64,000 bases of DNA, from positions 124,001-188,000 of the forward strand of contig NZ_LR134293.1 of assembly GCF_900636575.1 (NCBI RefSeq), read 5' to 3'. Both the position numbers and the translations under genes were made by a program. The notes below the pieces were generated by a model. It was not told the origin of the DNA and ran no database searches. It worked only from the letters and a program-made list of their open reading frames with translations. Within the stretch, counting starts at the first letter, position 1; the number at the start of each line of letters is the position of its first letter. Source of the DNA: Streptococcus canis. GTDB taxonomy: Bacteria > Bacillota > Bacilli > Lactobacillales > Streptococcaceae. This document shows positions 28,881 through 39,756 of the stretch, one piece after another.

Positions 28881-29804
28881 TTGAAACTAAAATTAAATCG
28901 CATCCTCTTTTCAGGACTAGCACTGTCCATCCTGTTCACCTTGACAGGCTGTGTGGGAAGAGACGCTCACGGAAATCCAAAAGGTATGGTTTGGGAATTT
29001 CTTGGAAAACCCATGTCCTACTTTATTAATTACTTTGCAAACAATGCAGGACTAGGTTATGGGCTTGCTATTATCATTGTTACCATTGTCGTGAGAACAC
29101 TTATCTTACCTCTGGGACTTTACCAATCTTGGAAGGCAAGTTATCAATCTGAGAAAATGGCCTTCTTAAAACCTGTCTTTGAACCAATCAACAAACGCAT
29201 CAAACAGGCAAGTAGTCAAGAAGAAAAAATGGCTGCGCAAACAGAATTAATGACTGCTCAGCGTGCTCATGGCATCAACCCTCTTGGAGGAATTGGCTGT
29301 TTGCCACTTCTGATTCAAATGCCATTCTTTTCTGCCATGTATTTTGCCGCTCAGTATACCAAAGGTGTCTCAACAAGTACCTTTATGGGAATTGATCTTG
29401 GTAGTCGTAGTTTAGTCTTAACGGCAATTATTGCTGCCCTTTACTTCTTCCAATCATGGTTATCAATGATGGCTGTTTCAGAAGAACAACGTGAGCAAAT
29501 GAAGACGATGATGTACACCATGCCTATCATGATGATTTTCATGTCCTTCTCACTTCCTGCTGGTGTTGGCCTTTACTGGCTAGTTGGTGGTTTCTTTAGT
29601 ATTATTCAGCAGTTAATCACAACTTACTTCTTGAAACCTCGCTTGCATAAGCAAATCGAAGAAGAGTACGCTAAGAACCCGCCTAAGGCATATCAAGCCA
29701 CAGCTCCTCGTAAGGATGTGACCCCTTCACAAGATATGGCACAAGCGATCATGACTAAAAAAGCAAAATCAAACCGTAATGCTGGAAAACAGCGAAAACG
29801 TTAA
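28881..29804 (+). CDS. yidC2: Membrane protein insertase YidC2 (lipoprotein)
   Basis: 307 residues: signal peptide with lipobox LTGC (Cys24), five hydrophobic segments of the Oxa1/YidC core, and a strongly basic C-tail ([15 protein letters not shown]) that can contact ribosomes. Streptococci carry two paralogs; the long basic tail and the acylphosphatase neighbour fit YidC2, which in S. mutans works with SRP in co-translational insertion and stress tolerance. The start is TTG with AAAGGATAA upstream. A terminator follows at once. Confidence 0.93.
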   Translation: MKLKLNRILFSGLALSILFTLTGCVGRDAHGNPKGMVWEFLGKPMSYFINYFANNAGLGYGLAIIIVTIVVRTLILPLGLYQSWKASYQSEKMAFLKPVFEPINKRIKQASSQEEKMAAQTELMTAQRAHGINPLGGIGCLPLLIQMPFFSAMYFAAQYTKGVSTSTFMGIDLGSRSLVLTAIIAALYFFQSWLSMMAVSEEQREQMKTMMYTMPIMMIFMSFSLPAGVGLYWLVGGFFSIIQQLITTYFLKPRLHKQIEEEYAKNPPKAYQATAPRKDVTPSQDMAQAIMTKKAKSNRNAGKQRKR

Positions 29805-29812
29805 GAAAGGTA

Positions 29813-29852
29813 AAAAAAGACTAGCACGGTTAAAGTGCTGGTCTTTTCTCTT
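29813..29852 (+). terminator. Terminator of acyP-yidC2
   Basis: Stem AAAAGACTAGCAC/GTGCTGGTCTTTT (29815-29827, 29835-29847) with a seven-base loop and a T-run. Confidence 0.9.
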
Positions 29853-29959
29853 GTCCTTCAATAATCATTGAAAACAATCTCTGACCTGTAATCCTCTTGA
29901 CTCATCACTGATGCCACCAATGCTTGCCTTGCCATAAGTTAATCTCACTTGAAGATACT

Positions 29960-30000
29960 AAAAAAGCCATTAGCGGCCAAAACACTTAATGGTTAGGCAA
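29960..30000 (-). terminator. Terminator of greA
   Basis: On the minus strand ACCATTA pairs with TAATGGC (one G-T pair), followed by six T. About 25 bases after the greA stop. Confidence 0.65.
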
Positions 30001-30017
30001 ATAATGACTTTGTGTGA

Positions 30018-30500
30018 TTAATTCGTTTTTTCAACACTGATGATTTCAACATCATAAGTAGCAGCTGGTGATTCGATTCTCACCTTATCCCCTGTTTTCT
30101 TTCCAATCAAGGCTTGAGCAATTGGACTCTCGTTTGAAATTTTTCCTGAAAAAATATCTGCTCCTGCAGCACCAACAATATGATAAGTATCTTTATCTGT
30201 AGTGCCTACTTCTTGAACAACAACCGTTTTACCGATAGCAACTTCATCCTTAGCGACAGCATCGCTATCGATAATCTCAGCATAGCGAATTTTAGTTTCA
30301 AGGGTTGAAATTTGACCTTCAACAAAGGCTTGTTCATCTTTAGCAGCATCGTACTCAGAGTTTTCTGAAAGATCCCCATAAGAACGTGCGATTTTAATAC
30401 GTTCTACAACTTCAGGGCGACGAACAAGCTTTAATTCTTCTAATTCTTTCTCAAGTTGTTCTTTTTCGGTTAGGGTCATTGGGTAGGTTTTTTCAGCCAT
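30018..30500 (-). CDS. greA: Transcription elongation factor GreA
   Basis: 160 residues: N-terminal antiparallel coiled coil (residues 1-75, with the acidic tip in [20 protein letters not shown]) and a C-terminal FKBP-like domain. It rescues backtracked RNA polymerase by stimulating transcript cleavage. The ATG at 30500 ([20 protein letters not shown]) is the family start; the open frame upstream passes through a perfect hairpin. The Shine-Dalgarno is weak (AAGAGAAAA). It follows mltG by 75 bases. Confidence 0.96.
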   Translation of the reverse strand: MAEKTYPMTLTEKEQLEKELEELKLVRRPEVVERIKIARSYGDLSENSEYDAAKDEQAFVEGQISTLETKIRYAEIIDSDAVAKDEVAIGKTVVVQEVGTTDKDTYHIVGAAGADIFSGKISNESPIAQALIGKKTGDKVRIESPAATYDVEIISVEKTN

Positions 30501-30538
30501 GGTTGTTTTCTCTTTTCTTTTTCTTTTTAACGAATCAG

Positions 30539-30576
30539 AAATACAAACATGATGCCTAGACATCATGTTTGTATTT
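30539..30576 (-). terminator. 16-bp perfect hairpin between mltG and greA
   Basis: AAATACAAACATGATG and its exact complement (30539-30554, 30561-30576) flank a six-base loop. The first arm overlaps the mltG stop codon. Only a weak T-rich tail follows (TATTTCTG), and the greA ATG is about 40 bases on. It may be a partial terminator or a processing site. Confidence 0.6.
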
Positions 30577-32188
30577 ACTGAATTTGACTATTTACATATT
30601 TCTCAACATTTGCAGAATGTTCTTCAAATGTTTTTGCGTAGTAAACTTCACCAGTATGGACATTGGCCACAAAGTATAAGTAATCCGTTGAAGCTGGGTT
30701 TAGGGTCGCTTCAATAGCAGAAAGCCCTGAGGCATCAACTGGACCAGGCATCAATCCTGTATTGGTATAAATATTATAAGGAGAATTGATGGTTGTGTCA
30801 ATAGTCGCATCCTCAGCTAGGGTCGTTTTTTCGCCAAGTTTCCCCATAGCATACAAGATGGCAATGTTTGATTGTAAGGCCATGCCATTGTTAAGGCGAT
30901 TGTAAAAGACGCTGGCAATCTGACGTCTATCATCATCTGTCGCTCCTTCTTTTTCAACCAAAGATGCCAAGGTCAACACCTCATTGACCGTCTTGCCACT
31001 TGCTGCAATTTGGTCATAGTAAGGGGCTAAAGTAGCATCTGTAGTCGCTAACATGTCTTCTACAAGATCTGTCATTGTGGTTTCTTTGTAGTAGTTATAA
31101 GTCGCTGGGAAAAGGTAACCTTCCAAACGGTAAACTGCAGCTTCTTTTGTCGGAATATTTGCTAGTAACCTAGGATGTTTTTTCACCATATCTTGAATAA
31201 AAGCTTCGTCTGTTACCAAATCCAAGAAGTCTTTTTCATGAAATGGTGTTTTAGCGTTTTTGCTTCTTCCTTTACTGTTGCGTTCAACAGCTTTGGCAAT
31301 TTGCTTAATGGTATAGCCTTCTGGGATAAGAATTTTCCCAAGCGAAGGCTTGGTAGGCTCTGCTGTTCCACCTTCTTGCAAGGCTTTGGCGATTTCTTCC
31401 AAGCTCATGTTTTTTTGCAGGTTGTAGTAACCGCTCTGAAAATTCGTAAAGTTTTTAAATTTAGTATAAAAACTAAAAACAGTGCTATTTTTAATCAGAC
31501 CGTCTTTTTGAAGAATCTGTCCAATTAATTTATTCCCTGATCCTGATGGAATTTCAACTTGGACAAATTCCTTGCTGTTTTTATCAACAGGGTTGAGGGC
31601 GCTATAAACATAAACGGTCCCTGCCAGACCAATACCTAAGATGGCAAGGATAATTGAACTAATCAAAATAGTTGAAATCTTTTTAGCCATTCGATCGGTC
31701 TGTTGGCGTTTGTTTGCTGTTCGTCTCACGGCATCGCCTTTCTCAGTTGTTCGTTGTCCTTGAGTGGCTTCAGGAATAATGTCTTGAGAAACCTCTTTTT
31801 CCTGAATGGTTTCACTGTCTTTTGCTAAAGAAGACATCTCCTGATCGACTAGACCTTCTCTAGTCCTATCCTCATTGAAGTCAACTGTCCTGGACGCTAG
31901 CAAGTCTTCCTGAGTAGCCAGCTTATCCTCTAAAGGGAGCTTTTTAGTTAGCTTTTCATCTGTTGCAGTATTCGATGTCTCTGCTTTCTTCTTTAAGAAA
32001 TCTTGCCTTTTATATTCAGCATAAAGCTGGGCTGTGCGTCGAGCTGCTTCTTTAGCTTCTAATTCTTTTTGAAAAAGCTCTTCTTCTTTTTCTTTTCTGA
32101 TTTGATTTGCTTTTTCCAACTCAGCAAGAATCTGTTCTTTAAAACTTCGTTGCTGGTTTTGTTGCTCATCATCCTTAAAATCGGTCAA
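30575..32188 (-). CDS. mltG: Endolytic murein transglycosylase MltG
   Basis: A 537-residue protein with a long cytosolic N-terminus (about 175 residues, charged coiled coil), one membrane helix (about 176-200, [20 protein letters not shown]) and a YceG domain outside. It cleaves nascent glycan strands and terminates their growth. The catalytic Glu is in [10 protein letters not shown] and the family [12 protein letters not shown] is intact. The track of codons is open to a TTG at 32194, but GGAGG would then be one base away; the TTG at 32188 gives a spacing of seven, so I use it. Upstream is the GNAT gene. Confidence 0.93.
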   Translation of the reverse strand: MTDFKDDEQQNQQRSFKEQILAELEKANQIRKEKEEELFQKELEAKEAARRTAQLYAEYKRQDFLKKKAETSNTATDEKLTKKLPLEDKLATQEDLLASRTVDFNEDRTREGLVDQEMSSLAKDSETIQEKEVSQDIIPEATQGQRTTEKGDAVRRTANKRQQTDRMAKKISTILISSIILAILGIGLAGTVYVYSALNPVDKNSKEFVQVEIPSGSGNKLIGQILQKDGLIKNSTVFSFYTKFKNFTNFQSGYYNLQKNMSLEEIAKALQEGGTAEPTKPSLGKILIPEGYTIKQIAKAVERNSKGRSKNAKTPFHEKDFLDLVTDEAFIQDMVKKHPRLLANIPTKEAAVYRLEGYLFPATYNYYKETTMTDLVEDMLATTDATLAPYYDQIAASGKTVNEVLTLASLVEKEGATDDDRRQIASVFYNRLNNGMALQSNIAILYAMGKLGEKTTLAEDATIDTTINSPYNIYTNTGLMPGPVDASGLSAIEATLNPASTDYLYFVANVHTGEVYYAKTFEEHSANVEKYVNSQIQ

Positions 32189-32304
32189 AGCCAATCCTCC
32201 TAAATATAATCAACCGCCATTATAACTTAAAAGCACTATAAATGCAATTAAATCACGTGTTTGTTACCTATTCTTAACAAATAAGCAGTTAAGCTAACTT
32301 CTAT

Positions 32305-32787
32305 TTAGGGTTTCCAAATCATTTGATACCAAACGGCACCACCATGCTCTGATTCTGAAAGACCTTGATTGCTAAAACCGTTCATCTCGTAATAGGGAAT
32401 AAGGTAATCATGACAAGTCAAAATAATGCCTTCCCTTTCCTGAGTTACTGCTAAATCTTTCATAGCCGCCAAAAGAGCAATTCCAATTCCCTGTTGCTGA
32501 AAAGCCTTATCAATTGAGAGGCTGGTAATGGCAATATAGCCACCCTTTTGTGGGTTCTCTTTAACACCGTGAAAGAGATGATCTTGTAAAATTGGCTTAG
32601 CAATAGCTGGACCCTCAATATAACCGACAAGTTTTTGGTCAATAAGAGCCACTAAAAAAGTATCAGGGATAAGCCGGGTCCGCTCTCTAATAACTTCCTT
32701 TGTAGTCGCTTCCTGCGGCGAAAAATTATCATGCTCAATAGCGCTAATGGCTTCCCAATCAGATTCTTGGACTTGTCTAATTAACAT
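32305..32787 (-). CDS. GNAT family N-acetyltransferase
   Basis: 160 residues with the acetyl-CoA binding motif QQQGIGIALLAAM (near 97-109) and a preceding YIAITSLSI strand. The overall pattern is like small arylalkylamine-type acetyltransferases (PF13508/PF00583). Substrate unknown. AAAGGAG precedes the ATG. It lies 46 bases after murC on the same strand, suggesting co-transcription. Confidence 0.85.
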   Translation of the reverse strand: MLIRQVQESDWEAISAIEHDNFSPQEATTKEVIRERTRLIPDTFLVALIDQKLVGYIEGPAIAKPILQDHLFHGVKENPQKGGYIAITSLSIDKAFQQQGIGIALLAAMKDLAVTQEREGIILTCHDYLIPYYEMNGFSNQGLSESEHGGAVWYQMIWKP

Positions 32788-32832
32788 CTTAAACTCCTTT
32801 AGGACGAGAAAACCTGCCTGGGGCAGGAATTT

Positions 32833-34164
32833 TTATTGATTATTTTTGGTGAGGTTTGCAAGTAATTCTTCAAAGGAGCGTTCGTACAACTGAATATCTC
32901 CAGCTCCCATAAAGACATAAACGGCATTGTCATGGTCAAGTAGAGGTGAAACGTTTTCGACTGTCACTACCTGAGATGGCTTGATAATCTTAGCCGCTAG
33001 GTCTTCGACCTTAACTTCCCCTTTGTCCACTTCACGAGCAGAACCGTAAATTTGTGCAAGATAAACACTGTCAGCTTCATTTAAAGCTAGGGCAAAATCA
33101 TCTAGCAAGGCAATGGTTCGTGTAAAGGTATGCGGCTGGAAAACGGCCACAATTTCTTTACTTGGGTACTTTTGTCTAGCCGCATCAATCGTTGCAACAA
33201 TTTCTGTTGGGTGATGGGCAAAATCATCAATAATAATGGTGTCATTGATAATTTTCTCTGTAAAACGGCGCTTCACACCCGAGAACGTTTTAAGATGCTC
33301 TGCCACTAGAGCCATGTCAATCCCAGCGACAAAAAGGTTGGCAATAACCGCTGTAGCGTTTAAAATATTATGGCGTCCATAGGCAGGGACATGAAACAGA
33401 CCAATCACTTTACCATCGTGTTTAACCTTAAAATCTGAACCATTTGTGGTACGTGTAATGTCGAAAGCCACAAAATCATTTCCAGCTTCAAAACCGTAGT
33501 AGTAAATCGGAGCATCGGCTGTGATTTTCTTTAATTCCTCATCTTCACCATAGACAAACAAGGCTTTCTTCACCTGCTTAGCATAGTCATTAAAAGCATT
33601 TCGCACATCATCAATCCCTGTAAAATAGTCAGGATGGTCAAAATCAATATTAGTAATGATGGAATACTCTGGATGATAAGGCATGAAATGACGCTCATAT
33701 TCATCTGATTCAAAGACAAAATATTGGGCCTTAGCCGAACCACGACCAGTACCATCACCGATGAGGTAAGAGGTATCTGTAATGTTTTTTAAAACGTGTG
33801 ACAATAAACCAGTGGTAGAGGTTTTGCCATGGGCACCCGCCACACCAAAACTGATAAATTGTTTCATAAACTCCCCTAAGAACTCATGATAACGTTTGAA
33901 AGGAATGTGATGGTGAATAGCGTAAGCTACTTCATTATTATTATCTTCACGAAAGGCATTTCCTGCAATAAGTTCCATATCCTCAGTGATATTATCCTCA
34001 CTGAATGGGAGAAGGGTGATGCCAGCTTTTTCTAAACCACGCTGGGTGAAATAATACTTTTCCACATCACTTCCCTGCACCTTATGTCCCATCTGATGCA
34101 ACATAAGGGCTAGGGCACTCATTCCTGACCCTTTAATTCCGATAAAATGATAAGTTTTTGACAT
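32833..34164 (-). CDS. murC: UDP-N-acetylmuramate:L-alanine ligase
   Basis: First Mur ligase, adding L-alanine to UDP-MurNAc; cytosolic, 443 residues. The P-loop [11 protein letters not shown] (near 110), the nucleotide-binding [12 protein letters not shown] (residues 8-19) and FQPHTFTRT are intact. AAAGGAG lies upstream of the ATG. It follows an unknown gene by about 40 bases and precedes the GNAT and mltG genes. Confidence 0.96.
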   Translation of the reverse strand: MSKTYHFIGIKGSGMSALALMLHQMGHKVQGSDVEKYYFTQRGLEKAGITLLPFSEDNITEDMELIAGNAFREDNNNEVAYAIHHHIPFKRYHEFLGEFMKQFISFGVAGAHGKTSTTGLLSHVLKNITDTSYLIGDGTGRGSAKAQYFVFESDEYERHFMPYHPEYSIITNIDFDHPDYFTGIDDVRNAFNDYAKQVKKALFVYGEDEELKKITADAPIYYYGFEAGNDFVAFDITRTTNGSDFKVKHDGKVIGLFHVPAYGRHNILNATAVIANLFVAGIDMALVAEHLKTFSGVKRRFTEKIINDTIIIDDFAHHPTEIVATIDAARQKYPSKEIVAVFQPHTFTRTIALLDDFALALNEADSVYLAQIYGSAREVDKGEVKVEDLAAKIIKPSQVVTVENVSPLLDHDNAVYVFMGAGDIQLYERSFEELLANLTKNNQ

Positions 34165-34206
34165 CTTAACTCCTTTGTTATCCTGCTTTCACCTAGTCAT
34201 TTCCCT

Positions 34207-34839
34207 TTATTCAAGGTCTTCAAAGCGACTTAGATTAAGCTCTTGCGCAATTGTTTTTTCCCGTTGTTCTCTAGTTTCTTTGCTATTATAAATTTGACTG
34301 CGCTTTAAAAAATCATAATTATTTTTCTTGGCAGAACCTTGCTGTGACGGATTTTGAGGCTCTTTGTACTCACGAGGAAGCTCTGCTAAAATATAATTTT
34401 CTTGATGAAACTTATTGGTAAAACGGCTCATTTCTGTCACTGGCTTCTCTTTAGGGAGGGGAGACTCAATTGAATGGCTTTTCTTAGTGACTTGCTTAGA
34501 AACATAGGGCCTGTCTTTTGCAAGGTAGGCCTGTCTTTTTTTCTTGAGATCTTTCTTTGCTTTTTGACGTGCCTCTTTGGCATAACTACGGCCTTCATTA
34601 ATGGTTTGAAGACGGTGAGTTGAAAGGGATTGGTGAGAGGTTATTTGATCCGCAAATTGATAATTTTTGGTGACATCATCATAATCCTTGTCTTGATAAT
34701 AGCCATGGATATTGGTGATGAGGTCTTCGTTGTCATACAAAGCCATTTGCTTAGCTGTATCAATAATCGGAACACCATCTGCAACCAGAGGAAATTGATT
34801 GTTTGTCATCCTTTTTTTGCTTCTCCCTTCTTGTAGCAT
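34207..34839 (-). CDS. Conserved hypothetical, basic, low-complexity protein
   Basis: 210 residues (200 if translation begins at the second Met, 34809). Very polar, rich in Lys, Gln and Asp, with a basic stretch (KEARQKAKKDLKKKRQAY) and no membrane segment or known motif. It looks partly disordered and could bind nucleic acid or a partner. The ATG at 34839 lies six bases after a near-perfect promoter, predicting a leaderless mRNA; the later ATG has only a poorly spaced GGGAG. It sits between the SNF2 and murC genes. Function unknown. Confidence 0.75.
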   Translation of the reverse strand: MLQEGRSKKRMTNNQFPLVADGVPIIDTAKQMALYDNEDLITNIHGYYQDKDYDDVTKNYQFADQITSHQSLSTHRLQTINEGRSYAKEARQKAKKDLKKKRQAYLAKDRPYVSKQVTKKSHSIESPLPKEKPVTEMSRFTNKFHQENYILAELPREYKEPQNPSQQGSAKKNNYDFLKRSQIYNSKETREQREKTIAQELNLSRFEDLE

Positions 34840-34844
34840 TCCCT

Positions 34845-34873
34845 ATTATAACGTAAATACTCTTATTTTTCAA
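34845..34873 (-). promoter_or_regulatory. Promoter of the hypothetical gene before murC
   Basis: On the minus strand TTGAAA (34868-34873), exactly 17 bases, then TATAAT (34845-34850), and five bases to the ATG. One of the best consensus promoters in the window. Confidence 0.8.
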
Positions 34874-35037
34874 AGTATTCCTATATCATTCTATCCAGCA
34901 AACAACTTAGTAAAATGGTCAAGTCAGAAATTCCTGGTCTTCCCAAACTGACATCGACAACTCTGCCCTTTTTGGCTATTTGAACTATTGAAAAGCTAAA
35001 TTTTACTTTTTTATTTTCAACTCATTTAAATCATCAC

Positions 35038-35074
35038 AAAAAGCCAGTTTCTACCTGCGAAACTGGCTTTTTTG
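35038..35074 (-). terminator. Terminator of the SNF2 gene
   Basis: Stem AAGCCAGTTTC/GAAACTGGCTT (35041-35051, 35059-35069) with T-runs on both strands, right after the stop codon. Confidence 0.9.
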
Positions 35075-35075
35075 A

Positions 35076-38000
35076 CTAGGATTCTAGTCCTAAAATTTCT
35101 TTAATTTCTTCAATAGACATGCTTGCGCGACTCTCATTACCGTCCAAGACGGTGGTTACCAAGTGACGCTTACTTTCTTGTAATTCTAAAATCTTTTCTT
35201 CGATTGTTCCTCGAGTAATCAAACGGTAAACTTCTACATTACTTTCCTGACCAATACGATGGGCGCGACTGATGGCCTGCATTTCAACAGCAGGGTTCCA
35301 CCACAAGTCAATCAAAATAACTGTATCCGCCCCTGTTAGATTGAGCCCAACTCCACCTGCTTTGAGGGAAATCAAGAAGGCGTCCTTGGAGCCGTTATTA
35401 AAGGCTCGGGTCATTTCTTGTCGTTCATTAGCAGGGGTAGATCCTGTCATTTGATAAGAGGTCAATCCTAGAGCGTCCATTTCTTGCTTGGCTAAATCCA
35501 GCATTCCCCTAAATTGAGAGAAAACCAATGCACGGTGGCCGTTTTCCTTGATTTGCAGTAATAAAGTTCTCAAACTGTCTACCTTACCACTTTCTCCATC
35601 ATAAGTCATAAAGAGGCTCGGGGTATCACAAATCTGCCTCAAGCGAGTAATCCCTGATAGAATTTCAATCTTACGACAGTTAATATCAGCATCACTGGCC
35701 GTACGAACCTGATCTTGCATCTGCCTTAACTGTGCCAAATAGATAGCTTTCTGACTATCGGTCATTTCGTTTGCATAAGTCATTTCAATCAAATCAGGTA
35801 ATTCTGGTAAGACGTCTTCCTTTTTACGACGCATGATAAAAGGCTTGATGTAACGCGACACTTGCTTGGCACTCATTTTCAAAAAATCTTTCTTAGCTGG
35901 AAGAAGACCTGGTAAAACAATTTGGAAAATGGACCAAATTTCTAACAATTTATTTTCAATGGGAGTTCCGGAAAGGGCAAAGCAATTTGTGGCATTAAAA
36001 GCACGCAAACATTGTGCAATTTTCGTCTGAGCATTCTTAATCAGTTGCGCTTCATCTAAAATAAGATAATCATACTGAAAATCTTGGTAGGCTTCAAAAT
36101 CCTGCCTAAAAGAGGAGTAGCTGGTAATGGTTATTTGGTGACCCTCTTGAATGATTTGGTCTCTAACCTGTTTAAGCCCATAAGAGACGACAACATCTAG
36201 CTGAGGAGTGAATTTTTGACACTCGTCCAACCAATTGTAAATCAGGCTTGACGGCGACAAAATGAGTACCTTACTATCTGGTCTTAACTGACTTGATAAG
36301 AAAGCAATGGTTTGGAGAGTTTTTCCAAGCCCCATGTCATCTGCCAAAACACCTCCAAAACCATAATGGTCTAACATCGACAACCACTGAATTCCTTGAC
36401 GTTGGTAGTCCCTCACCTGTGCCTGAACCGCCGGAGGTTTTACAGCAAACGTTTCTGGATGTTGCAAATGATGCGCTAATTCTTCCAACTCTTTTGAAAA
36501 GTGCACAGAAGTCATGCCATCAAAGAGCTGTGACACCTGCAATGCTGCAATGCCATCCAGTTGCATGTGACCATTTTTCAATTGTCTAGCCCGTAATTCT
36601 TGCAGGCTCTGACTAATCTTTTGCGTCTCATCATCAAATACAACCAGTTGCCCTGTTTGGCTCACAAAGTAGGGATTATTTTGGAAAAGGGCAGTCAAGG
36701 CATCATCAATATCATCTTCGACAATGGTGGAAAAATCAAAGGAAATATCCAGTAAGCCCCCCTTACGCTCAATCGCAATTCTAGGTGTTTCTTTAAATCG
36801 TAATCCCTGTACGGCTGAACTGACTTGCACAGTTCCTAAACGTTCAAAATAAGGAAGTATCTCTGCGAAAAAAGCATACCGGTCTTCTGTGCTAACTAGA
36901 CGTTTTTTAGAATAAAATTGAGGAGAAAAGCCACAGGCTTTTAGAGAGCGATTGATTTTTTCTTCTTTCTTGTAATTACTGGCAAAAGGCAAATGAGCTA
37001 AACTTGCTTTATCACTGACTTGGTAATTGCCATAATCAAACATAAGCTGGCAGCTAACCTCATCTTGAGTTGCCAAGTCAAATTGGAAGGTTACATCAAA
37101 GTCTCGAATGGTGAAACTTTTAGGTGCCTGAACGATTCCAATTTGTTTAAAGTCAAGTAGGCTAGCAGCCAATTTAGCCTGATCAACCAAGTCAAAATGA
37201 ATATGCTTAGCCAAGTCGGCCTCAATGGGCAAGCTACGAATAGCCTGAACCATTTTTCGTTGCTTTAACGTCAAGTGATAAAAGGTATCTTGATAAAGAA
37301 GATAATCATTATCAAAGAGGTATTGCACATTTTTTTCAGTAATTTGCAATTCAATAGATTTGCGGTGCACTTCCACTTTAAACTCATAAAGGCCTGCCTC
37401 TGCTTCCAAAGGACGGACAAAAAGATGATGATAGGTTTGAGAAGGTCCCTCAAAAGTAAAGTCATAAAGAGAAGTTAAAAGGTGAATGCCTTCTTCAAAA
37501 AAACCACTAGGTAAGCGCAAATACCTTGCATGATTTGGAAAAATGCTATCGTTATCCCCTTTGTCAGCATCAGACGCCAGGCGCCATAAAAACTCAATGA
37601 GGTCTTGACTGGAAGGGTCAAACTGCAGCCATGAGAGTTGTTCAAAATAATTTTTCCCAATTTGATAAAATCCTTCTTTTTTAACAAGCTGCAAAAAACC
37701 TTTAATATCTCGAATCACATAAGAACGCTCATCTGGCAAACGATTGATTTTCAGACTCCACCAGTAATCTGACGAAAAAGGGCTTCGACTACCAAGAGCA
37801 GACAGCCTATATTTAACAGAATCATCTTCATTCATAGCTAAATTATCCAAAAAGAGACTACCAAAAGAAGTCATTTTTTGAGTTTCTGCTTTTGTTTCCG
37901 TTTGACCAGTCAAGTGCTCCAAAAAACGCTTCCCTTCTTGGTTATTCTTCAAAAAATACTCGACAGCCGCGATATGCTTACAATATTGTCTTGCCTTAAA

Positions 38001-38168
38001 GGTATCACATTGACAAGTAATATCCTCATCGTCAGCACCATACTGCACCTGATAGGGATCAACTTCCACTTGAAGAAGCCCTTCTTTTTCATCTAGCAGT
38101 GTGACTAAACCTTGTTCATAAAGCTCAATCCCCTCATTCCGTACACGTCCTGGAATTAATCTAGCCAT
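35076..38168 (-). CDS. SNF2-family ATPase with SWIM zinc finger
   Basis: A 1030-residue protein. The N-terminus has a SWIM zinc finger (CQCDTFKARQYCKH, near residues 51-64), the middle is a long beta-rich region (PF08455-like), and the C-terminal half is a Swi2/Snf2 ATPase with Walker A DDMGLGKTLQT, DEAQ, and the helicase motifs LSGTPIEN and QAISRAHRIGQ. Such proteins are conserved in Firmicutes and act on DNA or RNA polymerase complexes; the precise role is unknown. The ATG has GGTGGGG upstream and a TATAAT box about 40 bases before it. Confidence 0.9.
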   Translation of the reverse strand: MARLIPGRVRNEGIELYEQGLVTLLDEKEGLLQVEVDPYQVQYGADDEDITCQCDTFKARQYCKHIAAVEYFLKNNQEGKRFLEHLTGQTETKAETQKMTSFGSLFLDNLAMNEDDSVKYRLSALGSRSPFSSDYWWSLKINRLPDERSYVIRDIKGFLQLVKKEGFYQIGKNYFEQLSWLQFDPSSQDLIEFLWRLASDADKGDNDSIFPNHARYLRLPSGFFEEGIHLLTSLYDFTFEGPSQTYHHLFVRPLEAEAGLYEFKVEVHRKSIELQITEKNVQYLFDNDYLLYQDTFYHLTLKQRKMVQAIRSLPIEADLAKHIHFDLVDQAKLAASLLDFKQIGIVQAPKSFTIRDFDVTFQFDLATQDEVSCQLMFDYGNYQVSDKASLAHLPFASNYKKEEKINRSLKACGFSPQFYSKKRLVSTEDRYAFFAEILPYFERLGTVQVSSAVQGLRFKETPRIAIERKGGLLDISFDFSTIVEDDIDDALTALFQNNPYFVSQTGQLVVFDDETQKISQSLQELRARQLKNGHMQLDGIAALQVSQLFDGMTSVHFSKELEELAHHLQHPETFAVKPPAVQAQVRDYQRQGIQWLSMLDHYGFGGVLADDMGLGKTLQTIAFLSSQLRPDSKVLILSPSSLIYNWLDECQKFTPQLDVVVSYGLKQVRDQIIQEGHQITITSYSSFRQDFEAYQDFQYDYLILDEAQLIKNAQTKIAQCLRAFNATNCFALSGTPIENKLLEIWSIFQIVLPGLLPAKKDFLKMSAKQVSRYIKPFIMRRKKEDVLPELPDLIEMTYANEMTDSQKAIYLAQLRQMQDQVRTASDADINCRKIEILSGITRLRQICDTPSLFMTYDGESGKVDSLRTLLLQIKENGHRALVFSQFRGMLDLAKQEMDALGLTSYQMTGSTPANERQEMTRAFNNGSKDAFLISLKAGGVGLNLTGADTVILIDLWWNPAVEMQAISRAHRIGQESNVEVYRLITRGTIEEKILELQESKRHLVTTVLDGNESRASMSIEEIKEILGLES

Positions 38169-38297
38169 ATTTTCCCCACCTTTTTGCTTATCCTTTGATT
38201 ATAACAAAAATCACATGAGATTTCTTGTAAAAATCCTTTTTCCTGTCTTCTTTGTTTGCTACTAATCCCTCATCTGCACCCTTAAAGGTATCATAAA

Positions 38298-38334
38298 AAG
38301 GATTGTCTCCTGTAACATACAGAACACAATCCTT
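38298..38334 (-). terminator. Terminator of der
   Basis: AAGGATTGT/ACAATCCTT arms (38298-38306, 38326-38334) enclose a second small stem CTGT/ACAG. On the minus strand a short T-run follows. Confidence 0.8.
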
Positions 38335-38387
38335 ATCAGCAACTAATAATGTCTTTTTTAGTTATCACCTTAGCTGATGCTCGTTTC

Positions 38388-39698
38388 TTATTTCCGTTTA
38401 CGCGCAATTAAATGAATAGGTGTCCCTTCAAAGGTAAAGGCTGCACGAATTTGATTTTCTAAGAAACGCAAGTATGAGAAGTGCATCAATTCTTCCTCGT
38501 TAACAAAGACAACAAATGTTGGTGGCTTTACTGACACTTGAGTGGCATAGAAAATCTTCAAGCGTTTGCCCTTATCCGTTGGTGTTGGGTTAATGGCAAT
38601 AGCATCCATGATAACTTCGTTGAGGACAGCAGATGGGATACGCTTATTCTGACTGTCACTAATGCCTTTAATCAATTCCGGTAATTTATTCAAGCGCTGC
38701 TTTGTCAAAGCTGATACAAAAATAATTGGAGCATAAGTCAAGAATTGGAATTGATCCCGAATATCCGCTTCCCACTTGGCAACGGTATGGTTATCCTTGT
38801 CAATGGTATCCCATTTGTTAACGACAATAATCATTCCTTTACCAGCTTCGTGTGCAAAACCAGCAATTCGCTTATCGTACTCACGGATTCCCTCTTCAGC
38901 GTTGATAACCATCAAGACCACATCAGAGCGGTCAATGGCACGCATGGCACGCATCACAGAATATTTTTCGGTGTTCTCATAAATCTTGCCAGATTTGCGC
39001 ATCCCAGCTGTGTCAATCATGGTAAATTCTTGACCGTCAGCATCAGTGAAATGCGTGTCAATCGCATCACGTGTTGTCCCTGCGACAGGGCTAGCAATAA
39101 CGCGATCCTCACCCAAGATAGCATTAATCAAGCTAGATTTCCCGACATTGGGACGACCGATTAAACTGAAGCGAATAATATCATCATTTTCTTCAGCCTC
39201 TTCTACTGGCAAGTTTTCAACGATAGCATCCAAGACATCTCCTGTTCCAATACCGTGAACAGAAGAAATAGGATACGGATCACCCAAACCAAGAGAATAA
39301 AAATCATAAATGTCATTACGCATTTCAGGATTATCCACTTTGTTCACAGCTAAAATCACTGGAGTATTGGTTCGATATAAGATTTTCGACACATATTCAT
39401 CCGCGTCTGTAACCCCTTCTTTGCCTGAAACAACAAAGACGATAACGTCCGCCTCTTCCATGGCAATTTGAGCCTGGTGCTTAATTTGCTCCATAAACGG
39501 GGCATCAACATCATCAATACCACCTGTATCAATCAATGAGAATTGGCGATTAAGCCATTCTCCAGTAGCGTAAATGCGGTCTCGGGTAACCCCTTCAACA
39601 TCTTCAACAATTGAAATGCGCTCTCCTGCGATCCGATTAAATAAGGTGGACTTGCCCACATTTGGACGGCCCACAATGGCAACGGTAGGTAAAACCAT
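38388..39698 (-). CDS. der: Ribosome biogenesis GTPase Der (EngA)
   Basis: 436 residues with two tandem GTPase domains (G1 motifs [12 protein letters not shown] near residue 9 and [12 protein letters not shown] near 182) and a C-terminal KH-like domain. It is needed for 50S subunit assembly. AAAGGAG lies eight bases before the ATG. It follows dnaI closely (about 60 bases). Confidence 0.97.
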   Translation of the reverse strand: MVLPTVAIVGRPNVGKSTLFNRIAGERISIVEDVEGVTRDRIYATGEWLNRQFSLIDTGGIDDVDAPFMEQIKHQAQIAMEEADVIVFVVSGKEGVTDADEYVSKILYRTNTPVILAVNKVDNPEMRNDIYDFYSLGLGDPYPISSVHGIGTGDVLDAIVENLPVEEAEENDDIIRFSLIGRPNVGKSSLINAILGEDRVIASPVAGTTRDAIDTHFTDADGQEFTMIDTAGMRKSGKIYENTEKYSVMRAMRAIDRSDVVLMVINAEEGIREYDKRIAGFAHEAGKGMIIVVNKWDTIDKDNHTVAKWEADIRDQFQFLTYAPIIFVSALTKQRLNKLPELIKGISDSQNKRIPSAVLNEVIMDAIAINPTPTDKGKRLKIFYATQVSVKPPTFVVFVNEEELMHFSYLRFLENQIRAAFTFEGTPIHLIARKRK

Positions 39699-39756
39699 GA
39701 TTCTCCTTTTCTTTCACTCACACGTGTAGCTATTCTTCTTGACGTTTATCACTCAT

